Shown here piece after piece: positions 21,745-33,897 of a stretch of 64,000 bases of DNA; position 1 is the first letter of the stretch; every line of letters begins with the position of its first letter. The DNA is from Glebionis coronaria (lineage: Eukaryota; Streptophyta; Magnoliopsida; Asterales; Asteraceae), in the NCBI GenBank assembly GCA_025667525.1, contig CM046875.1, positions 292,373,147 to 292,437,146 on the forward strand. The letters run 5' to 3'. The position numbers and the translations under genes were made by a program. The notes beneath the pieces are model-generated. The model did no database searches. It saw only the letters and a program-made list of their open reading frames with translations, and had not been told where the DNA came from.

Positions 21745-22060
21745 CAAGCCCTAATGAAGAATTTTCCAAAATCAACCCTTAAAGATTTGAAGAATCGTGA
21801 AGATTTGTCCTCCAAGTTTGAAGAATTGACACTTTATACCCTTGTATCTTCATAATTACAGGTTTGGTCCCTAAAGTTTGTCAAAATTACATAAAGGACC
21901 CTCAACTTTGAAGAATTGGCAAATTTAGTCCCTCAACAAAACTAAATTGTCAATAATGGTCCTCCAAGAAGTCAACAAACAAGTCAAGGCCTTGAAGTAT
22001 GAAGACATGTCAAAATCAGTCCTTGGAATATGAAGAAATTGCATTTTAAGTCCTTAAAAC
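21745..22060 (+). repeat. Degenerate 30-31-bp periodic array in Athila-2 LTR
   Basis: Words like GTCCT/GGACC/CCCTT recur at 21776, 21807, 21836, 21866, 21896, 21927, 21958, 21988, 22019 and 22049. Between them lie related AAGAATTG-CAAATT phrases. The 3' LTR carries the same array near 34088-34403. Confidence 0.75.
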
Positions 22061-22778
22061 AAGTTTCAAAACTTGTTGTGCCAAAACTGCCAATGTTCAA
22101 AAGTTGATATGTGTTAAATGGGCGTTGATAGGCATTTTATACAAAGTGAACAAAAAATGAAAAGTGAAGGACCAAACCTGCCAGACAACCTAAGCTCTTC
22201 CCTCCACTCACAGCTTGACACCTCACCAACCTTAAACAATCACCCAATCAGCATCACCCTTTCCTCCACGTCACTCTCCACTCACTAAAACTAAATAATT
22301 AATTATGATTAACCCTTCCCTCCAAACACCAAGTTTAAATAAGTAACCCCCCAAACTGGATTAAACCCGTCCCTAATCCACCCATAAACCCTAATTTTTC
22401 CAGGAAGAACAATGATCAAATCAAAGGGTTTTTGGGTAATTATTTCCAGATCATTGATTAACCCTCACTTAAACCCAAAACCACCCTTAAACTCCCATCA
22501 CCATCACCTCACATGTCTCTCCAACCCTCCCCTTCCCCACTATTCACTCCCAAACAAAAATGGACAACAAGATCAACAACTCACATCATTTTCGTGTTCC
22601 TAAAGGCTAAATGGACGTCCAAGATCCTCTTTTCATTGCTGGCATCCCACAAACTGCCAAAGATCTTCACATGGCTTTGTTTTGACTGAAAAATTCAAAA
22701 TCATCCAAGGGCAAGATTGGAAGTTCACTTGTTAGGGTTTCTAGTTTCCATTCAGTTCTAGAATCACATTGTAGCCTC

Positions 22779-22786
22779 TATATAAA
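22779..22786 (+). promoter_or_regulatory. TATA-like box of Athila-2 LTR
   Basis: TATATAAA follows GCCTC and precedes GGCAC, about 1.2 kb into the LTR. The 3' LTR has it at 35122-35129. Confidence 0.6.
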
Positions 22787-24303
22787 GGCACATAGGACGT
22801 AGCATTAATCTGTTCTTGATTTTTCTCCTTTTTTCAAAAACCTTGTAAATCCAGTTTATGAATTAATATAAATGGTATTGAGTTTGTTGATGAGAAATAT
22901 TGAGTTCCCTTTACATTTCATGTTGATTAAGTTTATTGTTTGAGTTTGGTTTGATTTTCAGCAAAAAGTTTTAAGTTTTCAAAAGTTTCTGTTTCTTTTT
23001 CAAAGTTTTCTTATATCAAAAACTTTCATACAATTCTGATAGAATGGTGACGAAATGTGTTACTTTGATGGTATTTGAGCTTGTGTATGTCCATAACACC
23101 ATGGCTTGTTCTGGTGTAGTGGGTACCCAAGCTTGAAAAGTCCATTTGGTTGGTCATTTTTAGTTTATCATAACCTTACCCACAAGCTAAGGCTCTCTTC
23201 TAGCTTAATCTATAAGCTAGAAGCAAGCTCTTAAGCTTTTACACAATCCCTTTTGATTTCTTTCTTAGCAGGTTCTAAACAAGGATCATATTTCATCCTT
23301 TTTGTTAAGAAAAATTCCATCAACATCTCAAAAAAGTTCAGCACAAGCCCGGGCTTGTTTGGAGGTGGTTTTTCAACCACTAAGGGTCCTGGATGTGGGA
23401 CCCTTAAGGTAGTTCCTTGCTTCTTATTCCAACTTTTAGTTTACTGAAAAATATTGTGTTTTATATGATTCTGCATGTTGAGTTGTTAAATGTTGGTTCA
23501 AGTGTTTGGTTGTGCTCTATTTATGATTATATGCATGTTAGGATTGTTTAAATTCAGTTTGAATTAGATTTGAGTTGATTTGCTTTGCTAAATTTTGATT
23601 TCAGTCAGTTTAAAGAGTGTTTGGGATAAGTGTTCAACTTGCATCTTTGCTATTAATCTTGCCTGCAAGCTGGTTAAATTCACTTATTAGGATAAGATAA
23701 GGTGTATGCTAGTTGTTTATTGCAGTTTGGTAAGGTTTTAGAGCATTTCCATGTGAAAATTGTTGAAAACTTAGCTATAATCAGTCATTGCTTGATTTCT
23801 GTTTATTTGTGTGAAATTGGTGCTTCCAAGTTGTTAAATCTGCTAAAAGTAGGCTTGTTCTAGGTTTGTGCATTGCATATTTTCTTCTTGATTGACTTGT
23901 ATGCATAATTTGAGCCTTTGAAACTCACTTGTGTGCACACTAAACTAGCAAACACATTTAAACTTGTGCATGCTATATCAACAACCTTAATCTGCTTGCT
24001 TTGTGTGATTTGATTATTGTACTTGCTTGTTTCTGCTTGTGATTGGACTCCTTATACTCCAAAGAGTATAAGGGTGCCCTTTGTATCCAATCAAACATCC
24101 ACAATCACAAGATCAAGCCCTCTAGATCATAACTGCACAAGTGAATAAACACTTGTGTGTTCATCAGAAAGTTCATCAGACCTAGGCACATTTTTGATTC
24201 AATCTTGCTATAATCTTGTTATTTTGGGTTTGTGTTTGTGTTTTAGTAGTTATTTAAGTACTTGGTTTGAGTTTTAAAAGTAAAAAAAAAAAAATTGCAA
24301 AAA

Positions 24304-24378
24304 GCTCACCCTGCCTGGACTCGAACACGCGACCTTGCTTTCCAAGGGCTAGCGTGTTTACCAGTGATATAGATGGCT
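24304..24378 (-). other. tRNA-like sequence in Athila-2 LTR, antisense to the element
   Basis: On the minus strand a tRNA-like sequence begins AGCCATC. It has an A-box-like segment ending CACTGG, an arm CCTT...AAGG and a B-box-like TGTTCGAGTCC. It is followed by T5 (24299-24303) and T13 (24282-24294), which would terminate Pol III. Stems are imperfect, so it is a decayed or tRNA-derived unit. It is unrelated in sequence to the one in Athila-3. The 3' LTR copy is at 36654-36728. Confidence 0.6.
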
Positions 24379-25573
24379 TTTTACATTTACCTTTCATTTC
24401 ATTACTTATTTAAGTAGGTTTTGTTTTATAGCTTATTTGGCCAACAGCTTTTAAATAAGCAGTTTCCAGCTTATTTCTCTTAGCTTTTTCAAGTTTAGCA
24501 TTTTTCCTAGGTTTTTATAAGGGGTTTTGACTTTTCTGAGCAAAAAGGGTATTTTTCCCATTATTATTTTATTTATTAGGATTATTTTAAGTTTAATTTT
24601 TAGAAAGTCATTTAAAAATAGTAAAAGGTAATTTAAAACTCTGAAAAAATAGTTTTTAGGTTTTTAATCATATTTTTGAGGTTTACAACTAATTAGGTTT
24701 TCAATTTAACTTATTTTTGATTTTATAGGATTTTAGGGTTTTTAAGCAACTTTAAAATTTAATATAAAATTATTAAATAGGTTTAAAAAAATTTGGATTG
24801 CATTTTTGTTTTAGTTACATTATTTAGGATGTTTGGTAGTTTTTTAGAATTTATTTACAAACTTTTTATTTTTTTGAATATTTTAATATTATTTTATTGC
24901 TAAAAATAGAAAGTTGGTTTTTTCTAGTTTTTTCATTTTTCCTAGTTTAAGGACACTTAATTAGGAGTTTTTTCACTTTCCAAAGATTTTTTAGACTTTT
25001 CAATTAATTTCTAGAATTAATTTAAGATTTAATAGATTTTAATAGTTTTTAAGTGTTTAAAAATAGTTTAATTTGGTTTTAAAATTTTTAAAAATAGTTT
25101 TTAGTTTAATTAGGATATTTTTGAGGTTTACAAACTATTAGATCTTGTTTAGGGCTTTTTAATATTTAATTGTGATTTTTAGGGCTTTAATTAGCATTAA
25201 AACGTCATTATTGAATTAATTAAAAGGTTTTAGCAAGTTTGGATTTTTTGTAAACTCTTAGAATATTATTGGGGATTTTTAGTAATTTTTAGGAATTTTT
25301 AGGTTAAAATTTTAATTTTGGCACTATTTACGGTTTTATGTTTCCGCCTTTTTCGTCGTAGTTTAATCCGTCTTTGTAACCGTCTTTCTCTTCTAATCCC
25401 ATTTCTTTCTCAATCATATAATCACAAACATTAATCAACTCTTAACACAACGCACTTGCCTCCTTGGGAAACGAACTTGTTTGGTTATTAGTGCTCGGTT
25501 TTCCTAAACCGACACTTAACGCTTACCACTTTTACTTCCTTTTCCTAAAGGTCGTATTTTACTACAATCATTT

Positions 25574-25591
25574 TGGCGCCGCTGCCGGGGA
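25574..25591 (+). other. Athila-2 primer-binding site, tRNA-Asp type
   Basis: TGGCGCCGCTGCCGGGGA lies three bases after the LTR end, an extended match to the 3' end of tRNA-Asp with one difference (GCTG for GTTG). Confidence 0.9.
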
Positions 25592-26322
25592 GGCGTGTTG
25601 TGTTTTGGTTGAACCATTGTTGTTTTTATATATAGCCATAAAAGTAATTGTATTAGTAGCACTCTACTAATACGTATTATCGGTTTTTCGTTTTTTTTGT
25701 GAATACTATTACTATATTGTATACGTAGAACAATAAATTTACAAGTACTCCAAATACGTGAGAAATCACAACCTTGACTTGGGAGGTCATTACCCAATCA
25801 TTGTATTCGAATCTCAAACCAAAGAAAAAAGGCAAAAATAGATAAATACTTTCGAGAAGCTCGATATTGAGAAATACAAACTATAAGGTCGGTATAAGGC
25901 GGTTGTATTTCACGACCTAAAGGAAAAAGGCTCTTAAGTGCTTCGCGCCGCTTCGTTTCCTCCGCTTGCTTGTGCGTATTTTGATTTTGAAAGCTAATCG
26001 AGGGTTTTGCCGCCCAAAGTATTACTTAAGTATCATATATATTTTCTTGGTTTCTATTGATTAAACCCTCTTGAACGATTTGGTGTTCCACCATCATTCT
26101 AAAGTCATCGAAGGCGTTCACTTCACGTGATCGTTTTCATTCCTTGAGGCTTCTTTAATCGAGAGATTTGATTAAGGAGGAGATTTGTAGATTTGTGTCT
26201 ACCTAATACATTCCAAAAATCCAAAAAAGTAAAAAACAATCAAAAACCACAAAAAAAAATTGAAAAAGTAAAAACACCAAAAAGAATCTTCTTTGCTCGC
26301 CTTCTCGTTGTACGTGACGTTT
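25592..26322 (+). other. Athila-2 leader, no gene seen
   Basis: About 730 bp between PBS and gag ATG. No convincing ORF or RNA gene is visible; an A-rich stretch precedes gag (26210-26285). Confidence 0.75.
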
Positions 26323-28248
26323 ATGCAAACTCGCTCTAAAGCAAGACGTGCTCGTAAACGAAGAAACAAATCAATCACTCCTACTAGTGAGGAGTCTCCT
26401 ATTGACGAACCCATTATAGTGAAAGAAGCACCCATGGCTAATCGAACTATGATGCAGTTGCTTCAAGCACCCACCGAGGGTTATGGAGAAGCGATTGTGA
26501 TTCCCGCTATCCTTGCGGAGAATTTTGAGGTTAAGACGGGTTTATTGTCCATGATTCAAAACAACAAGTTTCGAGGTGACGAAAAGGACAACCCTCATAA
26601 CCACATTCGCCAATTTAATCGTCTCACCGCCACATGCAAGTTTAAGGATGTTTCAAACGACTCGATTAAGATGATGCTTTTTCCGTATTCCTTAGCGGGG
26701 CCCGCAAAAATTTGGTTAGAGAAAGAGCCACCCAATTCTATATTGACGTGGAAGGATCTCGTTTCAAAATTCGTGAACCAATTTTTTCCGCCCTCTAAGA
26801 CTACGCACTTGAAAAACGAGATTTCAAAGTTTTCACAAGAGTATAATGAGAGTTTTTCAACGGCTTGGAATAGGTTTAAGGAAATGTTGCACGAATGTCC
26901 TCATCATGGTTTTTCCGACTTGCATCAAATAGACACGTTTTACAATGGCTTGAACGATCATGAGCGTGATTATCTTAATGCCGCCGCGGGTGGTAATTTT
27001 TTGTGTAATACGGTCGAGGAAGCATTGTTAATCATTGAGAATAGGTCTAAGGTGTATAGTCCTCGTAGCACGTCGAGTGTTCGTAAGACTTCGTCTTCGT
27101 CTTCGCCTTCATTGTCACACACCGTTGATGCTTGCCAAATCGAGGCTAATTTGGAGAACAAAATTTTTGATATAGTGAAAGGATTGTTAGTTGAGTTTAA
27201 AGTTGGTGAACAACCCGCTCCCGTTACGATTAAAGCGGTTGAAGTTTCTTGTATGTATTGTGGTGGAGCTCACGATTATTCCGAGTGCATTACCAACGGT
27301 GGTAACACTTCGAGTGCCTTCGCGGCCGCGGGAACTTATAACCAAAACGGTCAAGTTCCTCGCACTAATCAATTGACTCCACCGGGTTTTCCACCAAATC
27401 AAAATGCTAACAATTATCGAAACAATCAAGTTGGTTACCAAAGCAATCAAAGGAACAATTACAAGGGTAATAACAACTATGGGAATCAAGGGAGTAGTAG
27501 TAGCCAATTGCAAAACCAAAACCAAAACCGTAATTTTCAAAACACGAGTCAAGGTCTTCAAAATGTTTGCACTAAAGAACTTCCAATGGACTTTGTGAAT
27601 TACGCCACGACAAATGATAAGATTTTGGAAAACATTCAAGAGCAATTGGCTAATCAAGCTAGGGACACGGCTAAGAACACCAAGGAGTTAGCTAATTTTG
27701 TTAAAGAAAATCTTAGCATGAGGAATGAATTGAAAAATGATTTTGCTAACCAAATTCGAGGTCAAAACAACAAGATAGAGCAAAGTCATGCTAGGCTTGA
27801 ACAAAGAATTGACCAAAAAGCCGCGAGTCAAGATTTAAAGTTTAATAGTTTTGATGCTAAGCTTAATGCCATTTTAGAAGCCGTCATGGGGAACAAAGCC
27901 TCTACTTCGAGTAGTTTACCTAGTAACACCGTTTCAAACCCGAAGGGAGAGATGAAAGTGATTACCACACGAAGTGGTAAGACACTTAAGGAACCGACTC
28001 CTCAACCAATTACTCCAACGGTGGAGGAAGTTGAGGAAGAACCCGAGGTGGTGGTCGAAAAGGAGCATATTTCAATCCCACAAAGTACCGCTCAAGCCAC
28101 ACCTACGGTTAACCATTACCAACATTGGAACCCGAGATTCCAAAGGCTATGCCTATGCCCCAACCCACACCACCCTTGCCTTACCCATCGAGACTTAGGA
28201 AGGAGAAACGACAAGAGCGCGACAACTACCAATTTGAGATTTTTATGA
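26323..28248 (+). CDS. Athila-2 gag
   Basis: I choose ATG 26323 (M-Q-T-R-S-K-A-R-R), because the frame upstream has only a TTG and the Athila-3 gag also starts M-R-T-R. A basic N-terminus is followed by the Gag capsid domain with [14 protein letters not shown] and [17 protein letters not shown]. Next come a zinc knuckle CX2CX3HX4C (C-M-Y-C-G-G-A-H...C, about 27250-27290), Asn/Gln-rich sequence and a coiled-coil-like Q/K/N-rich stretch. In the other Athilas gag and pol form one frame. Here the frame shifts around 28110-28125 and the gag frame runs into unrelated residues before a stop at 28248, so the fusion is broken by a single indel. Confidence 0.9.
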   Translation: MQTRSKARRARKRRNKSITPTSEESPIDEPIIVKEAPMANRTMMQLLQAPTEGYGEAIVIPAILAENFEVKTGLLSMIQNNKFRGDEKDNPHNHIRQFNRLTATCKFKDVSNDSIKMMLFPYSLAGPAKIWLEKEPPNSILTWKDLVSKFVNQFFPPSKTTHLKNEISKFSQEYNESFSTAWNRFKEMLHECPHHGFSDLHQIDTFYNGLNDHERDYLNAAAGGNFLCNTVEEALLIIENRSKVYSPRSTSSVRKTSSSSSPSLSHTVDACQIEANLENKIFDIVKGLLVEFKVGEQPAPVTIKAVEVSCMYCGGAHDYSECITNGGNTSSAFAAAGTYNQNGQVPRTNQLTPPGFPPNQNANNYRNNQVGYQSNQRNNYKGNNNYGNQGSSSSQLQNQNQNRNFQNTSQGLQNVCTKELPMDFVNYATTNDKILENIQEQLANQARDTAKNTKELANFVKENLSMRNELKNDFANQIRGQNNKIEQSHARLEQRIDQKAASQDLKFNSFDAKLNAILEAVMGNKASTSSSLPSNTVSNPKGEMKVITTRSGKTLKEPTPQPITPTVEEVEEEPEVVVEKEHISIPQSTAQATPTVNHYQHWNPRFQRLCLCPNPHHPCLTHRDLGRRNDKSATTTNLRFL

Positions 28249-31200
28249 AAATGTTTCGTGATTTGCACTTTAATGTGAGTTTCGCCGATGCTTTGGTCAT
28301 GATGCCTCGATTTGCCGCTAACTTTAAGAGTATGTTGAACAACAAGGAGAAATTACACCAAATGTCTAGTTGTTCGTCGGTTAATCTTAATCGCATACCT
28401 CAAAAAGTCGGTGATCCCGGTAAATTTTTGATCCCTTGTGCAATTCAAGATATGGAAGAATGCTATGCCTTGGCCGATCTTGGTGCTAGCATTAACTTGA
28501 TTCCACTTGCAATCTTCAAGTCGCTCAATCTTCCTAATCTTACTCCTTCACGAATGTCTATTGAGTTGGCCGACCATTCCACGATTCTTGCATGTGGTTT
28601 GGCGGAAGACGTTTTTGTGAAAGTGGGGAAGATCTATTATCCCGTAGACTTTATCGTTGTTGATATCCCCACGGATCCTCAAGTTCCTCTTATTTTAGGT
28701 CGTTCGTTTTTAGATACGTCTATGGCTTTAATTGATGTGCATGCTAGAAAGATCACCTTACGTTCCAACGATGAGGAACTTGTTATAAACGCAACTCAAA
28801 ATTCTCAACTTTCTCATGTTTATTCCGTTGCTACCATAAACCTTGTTGATATGATCGAAGTGGTTTGCGAGGAATTTTCACAAGAAGTTTTAGGGTTTGG
28901 TGATGAAGAAACTAGTGGCAATCCCACTATGTTAGATCCAATTCTTGATAATTCGACACCAACCTTCACTCCATTTGAAGGTGGTGGTTTTACATTGGAA
29001 GAATTCGATGTTCCACGTACTTGTGACGAAGACCTCAACAACGATGAGGACTTCTCGATTATCAAGGATTTTCTCAACGATTTCCCATTTCCTCCACCCG
29101 AGGAGGTTATGAGTATCAAGCCCAAATCTTCACTTGAGGAACCACCTATCCTCGAGTTGAAAGATTTACCTCCTCACCTCGAATATGTCTATTTGGAGGA
29201 GGACGACAAGTTGCCGGTTATTATTGCGAAGGATCTTTCGAATGATGAAAAAACCGCACTTGTCGAAGTTCTTAAGGATCACAAAGGGGCGATTGCGTGG
29301 AAGTTATCCGACATTAAGGGAATCGATCCCAAGTTTTGTACCCACAAAATCTTAATGGAGGAGGATTTCAAGCCAACAATCCAAAGTCAAAGGAGGGTGA
29401 ACCCCAAAATTCACGACGTCATCAAAAAGGAGGTCCTTAAACTCCTTGACGCGGGAATGATTTACCCTATTTCCGATAGCCCTTGGGTGAGTCCTATTCA
29501 TTGTGTCCCTAAAAAGGGAGGGATGACCGTTGTGCCAAACGATGCCAACGAGTTGATTCCCACTAGACTCATGACCGGATGGAGAGTGTGCATTGACTAT
29601 CGAAAGTTGAATGAAGCCACTCGAAAAGACCATTTTCCCTTGCCCTTCATGGACCAAATGTTGGAGCGTCTTGCGGGAAACGATTTCTATTGCTTTTTAG
29701 ATGGTTTTTCCGGTTACTTCCAAATTCCCATCGATCCTCGTGATCAAGAAAAAACTACGTTTACGTGTCCATATGGAACGTTTGCCTATCGTAGAATGCC
29801 ATTCGGACTTTGCAATGCACCGGGAACTTTTCAACGATGCATGATGGCTATTTTTCATGATATGATCGAGAAGACGATGGAAGTCTTCATGGATGACTTT
29901 TCCGTGTTTGGTGATTCTTTCACTTCGTGTTTGTCGAACCTAGAGAGAATGTTAAAACGTTGTGAGGAAACCAACCTTGTGCTCAATTGGGAAAAGTGTC
30001 ATTTTATGGATAAGAGTGGAATCGTCTTAGGGCACAAGGTCTCGAAAGCGGGGATTGAGGTAGATCAAGCTAAGGTAGACGTTATCGCCAAATTACCTCA
30101 TCCCAAAACCGTCAAGGGAGTTAGGAGTTTCCTAGGCCACGCGGACTTTTATCGACGATTCATCAAGGATTTTTTGAAGATTTCTCGACCCATTACACAT
30201 CTTCTTGAAAAAGAGGCACGTTTTGTCTTTGACGAAGATTGTGTACGAGCCTTTGAAATCCTTAAGAGGAAACTTACCGAAGCTCCCATTCTTGTTGCTC
30301 CCAATTGGAACCTCCCCTTTGAGCTCATGTGTGATGCTAGTGATTACACTATAGGGGCCGTTTTGGGGCAACGTCATGATAAGCACTTCTTTCCTATTCA
30401 CTATGCTAGCAAGACGATGACCGAGGCTCAACTTAAATACACTACAACGGAAAAGGAGTTCCTTTCCGTGGTGTATGCATTTGAGAAATTCCGACCTTAT
30501 CTCGTCTTGACAAAATGCATAGTGTATACGGACCATTCGGCTATTAAGTATCTCATGGCAAAGCAAGATGCTAAGCCGAGATTACTTCGTTGGATTCTCC
30601 TCCTTCAAGAATTTGATCACAAAATCGTTGACAAAAAAGGAGCCGATAATCTAGCGGCCGATCATCTCTCTCGTTTGGAAGATCCTCACCAAAGTGTTTA
30701 CGAGCCCAAGGAAATCACCGAAACATTTCCGCTCGAGACACTTGGTGTAGTGAATTCTAAGCTTGATTCTTCTACCCCAAGGTTTGCGGATTTTGCAAAT
30801 TACCATGCGGGTAACTTCATCATTAAGGGTATGACGACTCAACAAAAACGAAAATTCTTTCATGACGTCAAGTTCTACTTTTGGAACGACCCTTACTTGT
30901 TTCGAACTTGTGCGGATCAAATCATCCGACGTTGTGTATTTGGCACCGAAGCTTCTAACATCCTTAGAGCTTGCCATGAGGGACCCACGGGTGGTCACCA
31001 CGGTGCTAATCTCACGGCTAAGAAGGTGTTTGATGTCGGCTTCTTTTGGCCTACTATTTACCGAGATGCACAAGATCTTGTGAAGTCGTGTGATGCATGC
31101 CAACGACAAGGACAAGCCTCACAAAAAGATGAAATGCCACAAAATATCATTCAAGTATGTGAGATCTTTGATGTATGGGGCATAGACTTTATGGGGTCGT

Positions 31201-32015
31201 TCCCATCATCTCATGGTAATAAGTACATTCTCGTTGCGATTGACTACCTTTCTAAGTGGGTGGAGTCAAAGGCCTTGCCCACCAATGATGCTCGTGTGGT
31301 AGTCAAGTTTTTGAAGCAATTATTTTCTCAGTTTGGAACCCCTCGTGCTATCATAAGCGATCGTGGAACCCATTTTTGTAATGACCAATTTGAAAGGGTT
31401 CTAAGGAAATATGGGGTTACACATCGTCTTTCTACGGCTTATCACCCACAAATGAGTGGGCAAGTCGAGGTTTCAAACCGAGCTTTGAAAAGGATCTTGG
31501 AGAGATCCGTTGGGGAAAACCGACAATCATGGTCGGATAAGTTGGACGATGCTTTATGGGCCTTTAGGACCGCTCATAAGACACCCATTGGGTGCACTCC
31601 CTATAAGCTTGTGTATGGAAAGAATTGTCATTTGCCTATCGAATTAGAACACAAGGCTTATTGGGCCCTAAAGCATTGTAATGATGATATGGAGACCGCG
31701 GGAAAACACCGGAAAATGCAATTAAATGAATTGGATGAATTGAGGGATATTGCTTATGAAAATTCATTGATTTATAAAGAGAAAACTAAAAAGTAGCATG
31801 ATTCTAAAATTAAAAACCGGGTTTTAAACATTGGGGATCAAGTTTTGCTTTTTAATTCTAGATTGAAAATCTTTTCCGGTAAGTTGAAATCCCGTTGGTC
31901 CGGTCCATTCACCGTGACTCAAGTATTTCCATATGGGACCATCGAGCTAGCTCAAGATGATGGTCCTAACTTCAAGTTGAATGGACATAGGTTGAAGCAC
32001 TACTTTGGCGGGTAA
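28125..32015 (+). pseudogene. Athila-2 pol (protease-RT-RNase H-integrase), one internal stop
   Basis: Continues gag in the shifted frame. Residues are counted from 28125. Protease has D-L-G-A-S at D118, RT has F-M-D-D with D590/D591, and RNase H carries the C-D-A-S-D motif. Integrase has an HHCC domain and a DD35E core with first Asp at 1021. A TAG at 31794-31796 interrupts the integrase C-terminus, and the same frame then continues 73 codons to TAA at 32015 with the same ending as Athila-1 (F-K-L-N-G-H-R). There is no chromodomain. All catalytic residues I checked are present, so the lesions are just the gag/pol shift and this stop. Confidence 0.92.
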
Positions 32016-33897
32016 GTTCCATTCTTGAACTACCTCGACCAAGTCACCTTCCCCAATGATAATTAGTATTGAGGGGATCGAGTCGAGCTCATGACTCGGT
32101 AATAAAAAACGAGGTGCCTCGTGGGGGAGTCCCATGCTTATCCTATGTACATATTATCGCTTTCTAATGTAGCTTACGTGTGGGGATTTGTGCCCTTCCA
32201 ACCTTTGTTTCGTGGTTGTTTGTGAATTGTGAACTTTAGATCATGATCTTCATGATTGGAGCCTCTCGTGTTCGTTTTATGAGAGCACTCGATCGTTTGC
32301 TTTGGAGACATTTCTCAATATCCATGATATATCCTTTTGATGTTCTAACCTTAGGTTTATAGCACACTTCATAAACGGCTATTAATTTAATGGTTACACC
32401 CTTTCCATGCTAGATTAGGCATTCGACTACGTCTCTAGTATGGGGGTGTTTGCACCCCTAGACTCGAAACATTGAGGACAATGTTTAACTTTAGTATGGG
32501 GGGGGGGGGTGAATAGATACTTGCCTTGCCAAACCTTCACGCTTTCCAAAGTTTATCTTTTTGTTTATCGTTTTGTTGCAAAATAAGGCTAAAAATGGCC
32601 AAATTTTAATTTTTTCTCATGTTTTATAAGTGTTTGAAGACACGAATGTAGGTTTTCCGATGGCGAGAATAAGAGTAATTTTTGACTCGACCGTGCGTGT
32701 TGAGAACTTAGCTTTGATTCTTTAACTACACATTAGGCTAAGTCTCTTAAATGAGGACGAGAAATGATAGAGTTAATTATAAGTTACTATGCTAAACGTA
32801 GAGTACTCGTATTCTTTCAAAAACTCATGTGTTCTCGTTGTTTGCTTATTCTCCCTTCGCTTGTAAATATTTTTTGCTTAATAAATATTGACTTAGCGGT
32901 TTAGTTAGGATTGTTGGGTTTCTAGTCTTTTCTAGTAGCTTCCGTGTAATTAAATTGGGAAGACATTAAGGTATCGCCAGCGTCACGGTTTTGAAGTATT
33001 GGCACCCTAATAATCGAAAGCTTCACCCAATAATAAGATTTCAAGTGCTCACCTAAATCTAGCAAACAATTTGAAGCCCCACAAGGCCTAAAATCTATGC
33101 AAAATTGAAAGTGAATCAAGCCTTAATCTTCGAAGCTTTAAAGATCCAAAATTCGCTTTAGCGTGAGGATATACGTCTTTGGCTAATAAAACCACCGATG
33201 TGGCGGATAATAAAAGGCAAGTCAAGACCGAAGTCATAATAAAAGCTTCATGGCGAAGTTGAATAAAAGATGGAGGTAAACCAAAGATAATAAGGCCCTT
33301 CCGTTAGGGGGCGTATAAAAGTCTTGGTAATAAGTCTCATGTTCAAAACCGTTATAAAACCGTGTTTATCGATTCTTCTTGTCAACTTAATTTTTTAACA
33401 TCGTTGTCCATTAGGAGGGGTTATTGATTTGATGGTCTTAGTTACACCGTTAGGACTCTATTTTTAGACCTAAATCTCTATTATCGCATAAGTCAAACAA
33501 TGTATCCTCGTGAAACATTCAAGACAAAATAAAATATTAGAGATACAACTTAGGAATAATGGGAGGATAAGTACGTGATTAGGGCATATGAGTAGTGTTA
33601 GCATTACTAACTTATAATGACAATGATCTCGTTGCACGCTTAGCATGGAATTGGGGTGAAAATCGAGGACGATGAAATTATTTCTAACGAAGCATTAACG
33701 TGTTCTTATTCTATGAACCTAAACGTCCCATTTTGCGATGAAAATCATACATTATGTCTATAACACAAGTAGTAGTAATAGTAGTAGTGTAGCTAGTTTA
33801 TCATTCCAATAAAGTGAATAAAAATGAATTTTGGAGATGCTACGATACTTTATTCTAGCATTGCGTGAGGGCACGGCAATGGTTTAGTATGGGGGAG
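32016..33897 (+). other. Athila-2 3' non-coding region and PPT
   Basis: About 1.9 kb with no credible ORF. G-rich words lie at about 32124, 32437-32447, 32492-32509 (a run of 12 G) and 33884-33897, the last (TTAGTATGGGGGAG) being the PPT before the LTR. Shared Athila blocks are TTTTTGACTCGACC (about 32679), TTAGGCTAAG (about 32733) and GAAATGATAGAGTT (32761-32774). Confidence 0.88.
32437..32509 (+). other. Two-hairpin module (Athila-2)
   Basis: TAGTATGGGGG is followed by the stem GGGGTG (32443-32448)/CACCCC (32453-32458). Next come the arms AAACATTG and CAATGTTT around AGGA (32467-32486), then TAGTATG with the G run. Order matches the Athila-1 and Athila-3 modules. The first stem differs in sequence but still pairs. 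Confidence 0.75.

Larger units (their letters stand above)
21555..25570 (+). repeat. Athila-2 5' LTR
   Basis: 4.0 kb, starting TGATGAGACT and ending CTACAATCA just before the PBS. The start forms an inverted repeat, GATGAGACT (21556-21564) and AGTCTCATC (21577-21585). It contains the 30-31-bp periodic array (21745-22060), a TATA-like box (22779-22786), an antisense tRNA-like unit (24304-24378) and a strongly A/T-rich tract 24400-25330. Short ORFs inside are not supported. Confidence 0.95.

Noticed and set aside
22412..22603. ORF repeated at 34755-34946 as a conserved gene
   Set aside because: The two copies match only because they lie in the paired LTRs of Athila-2; no independent conservation.
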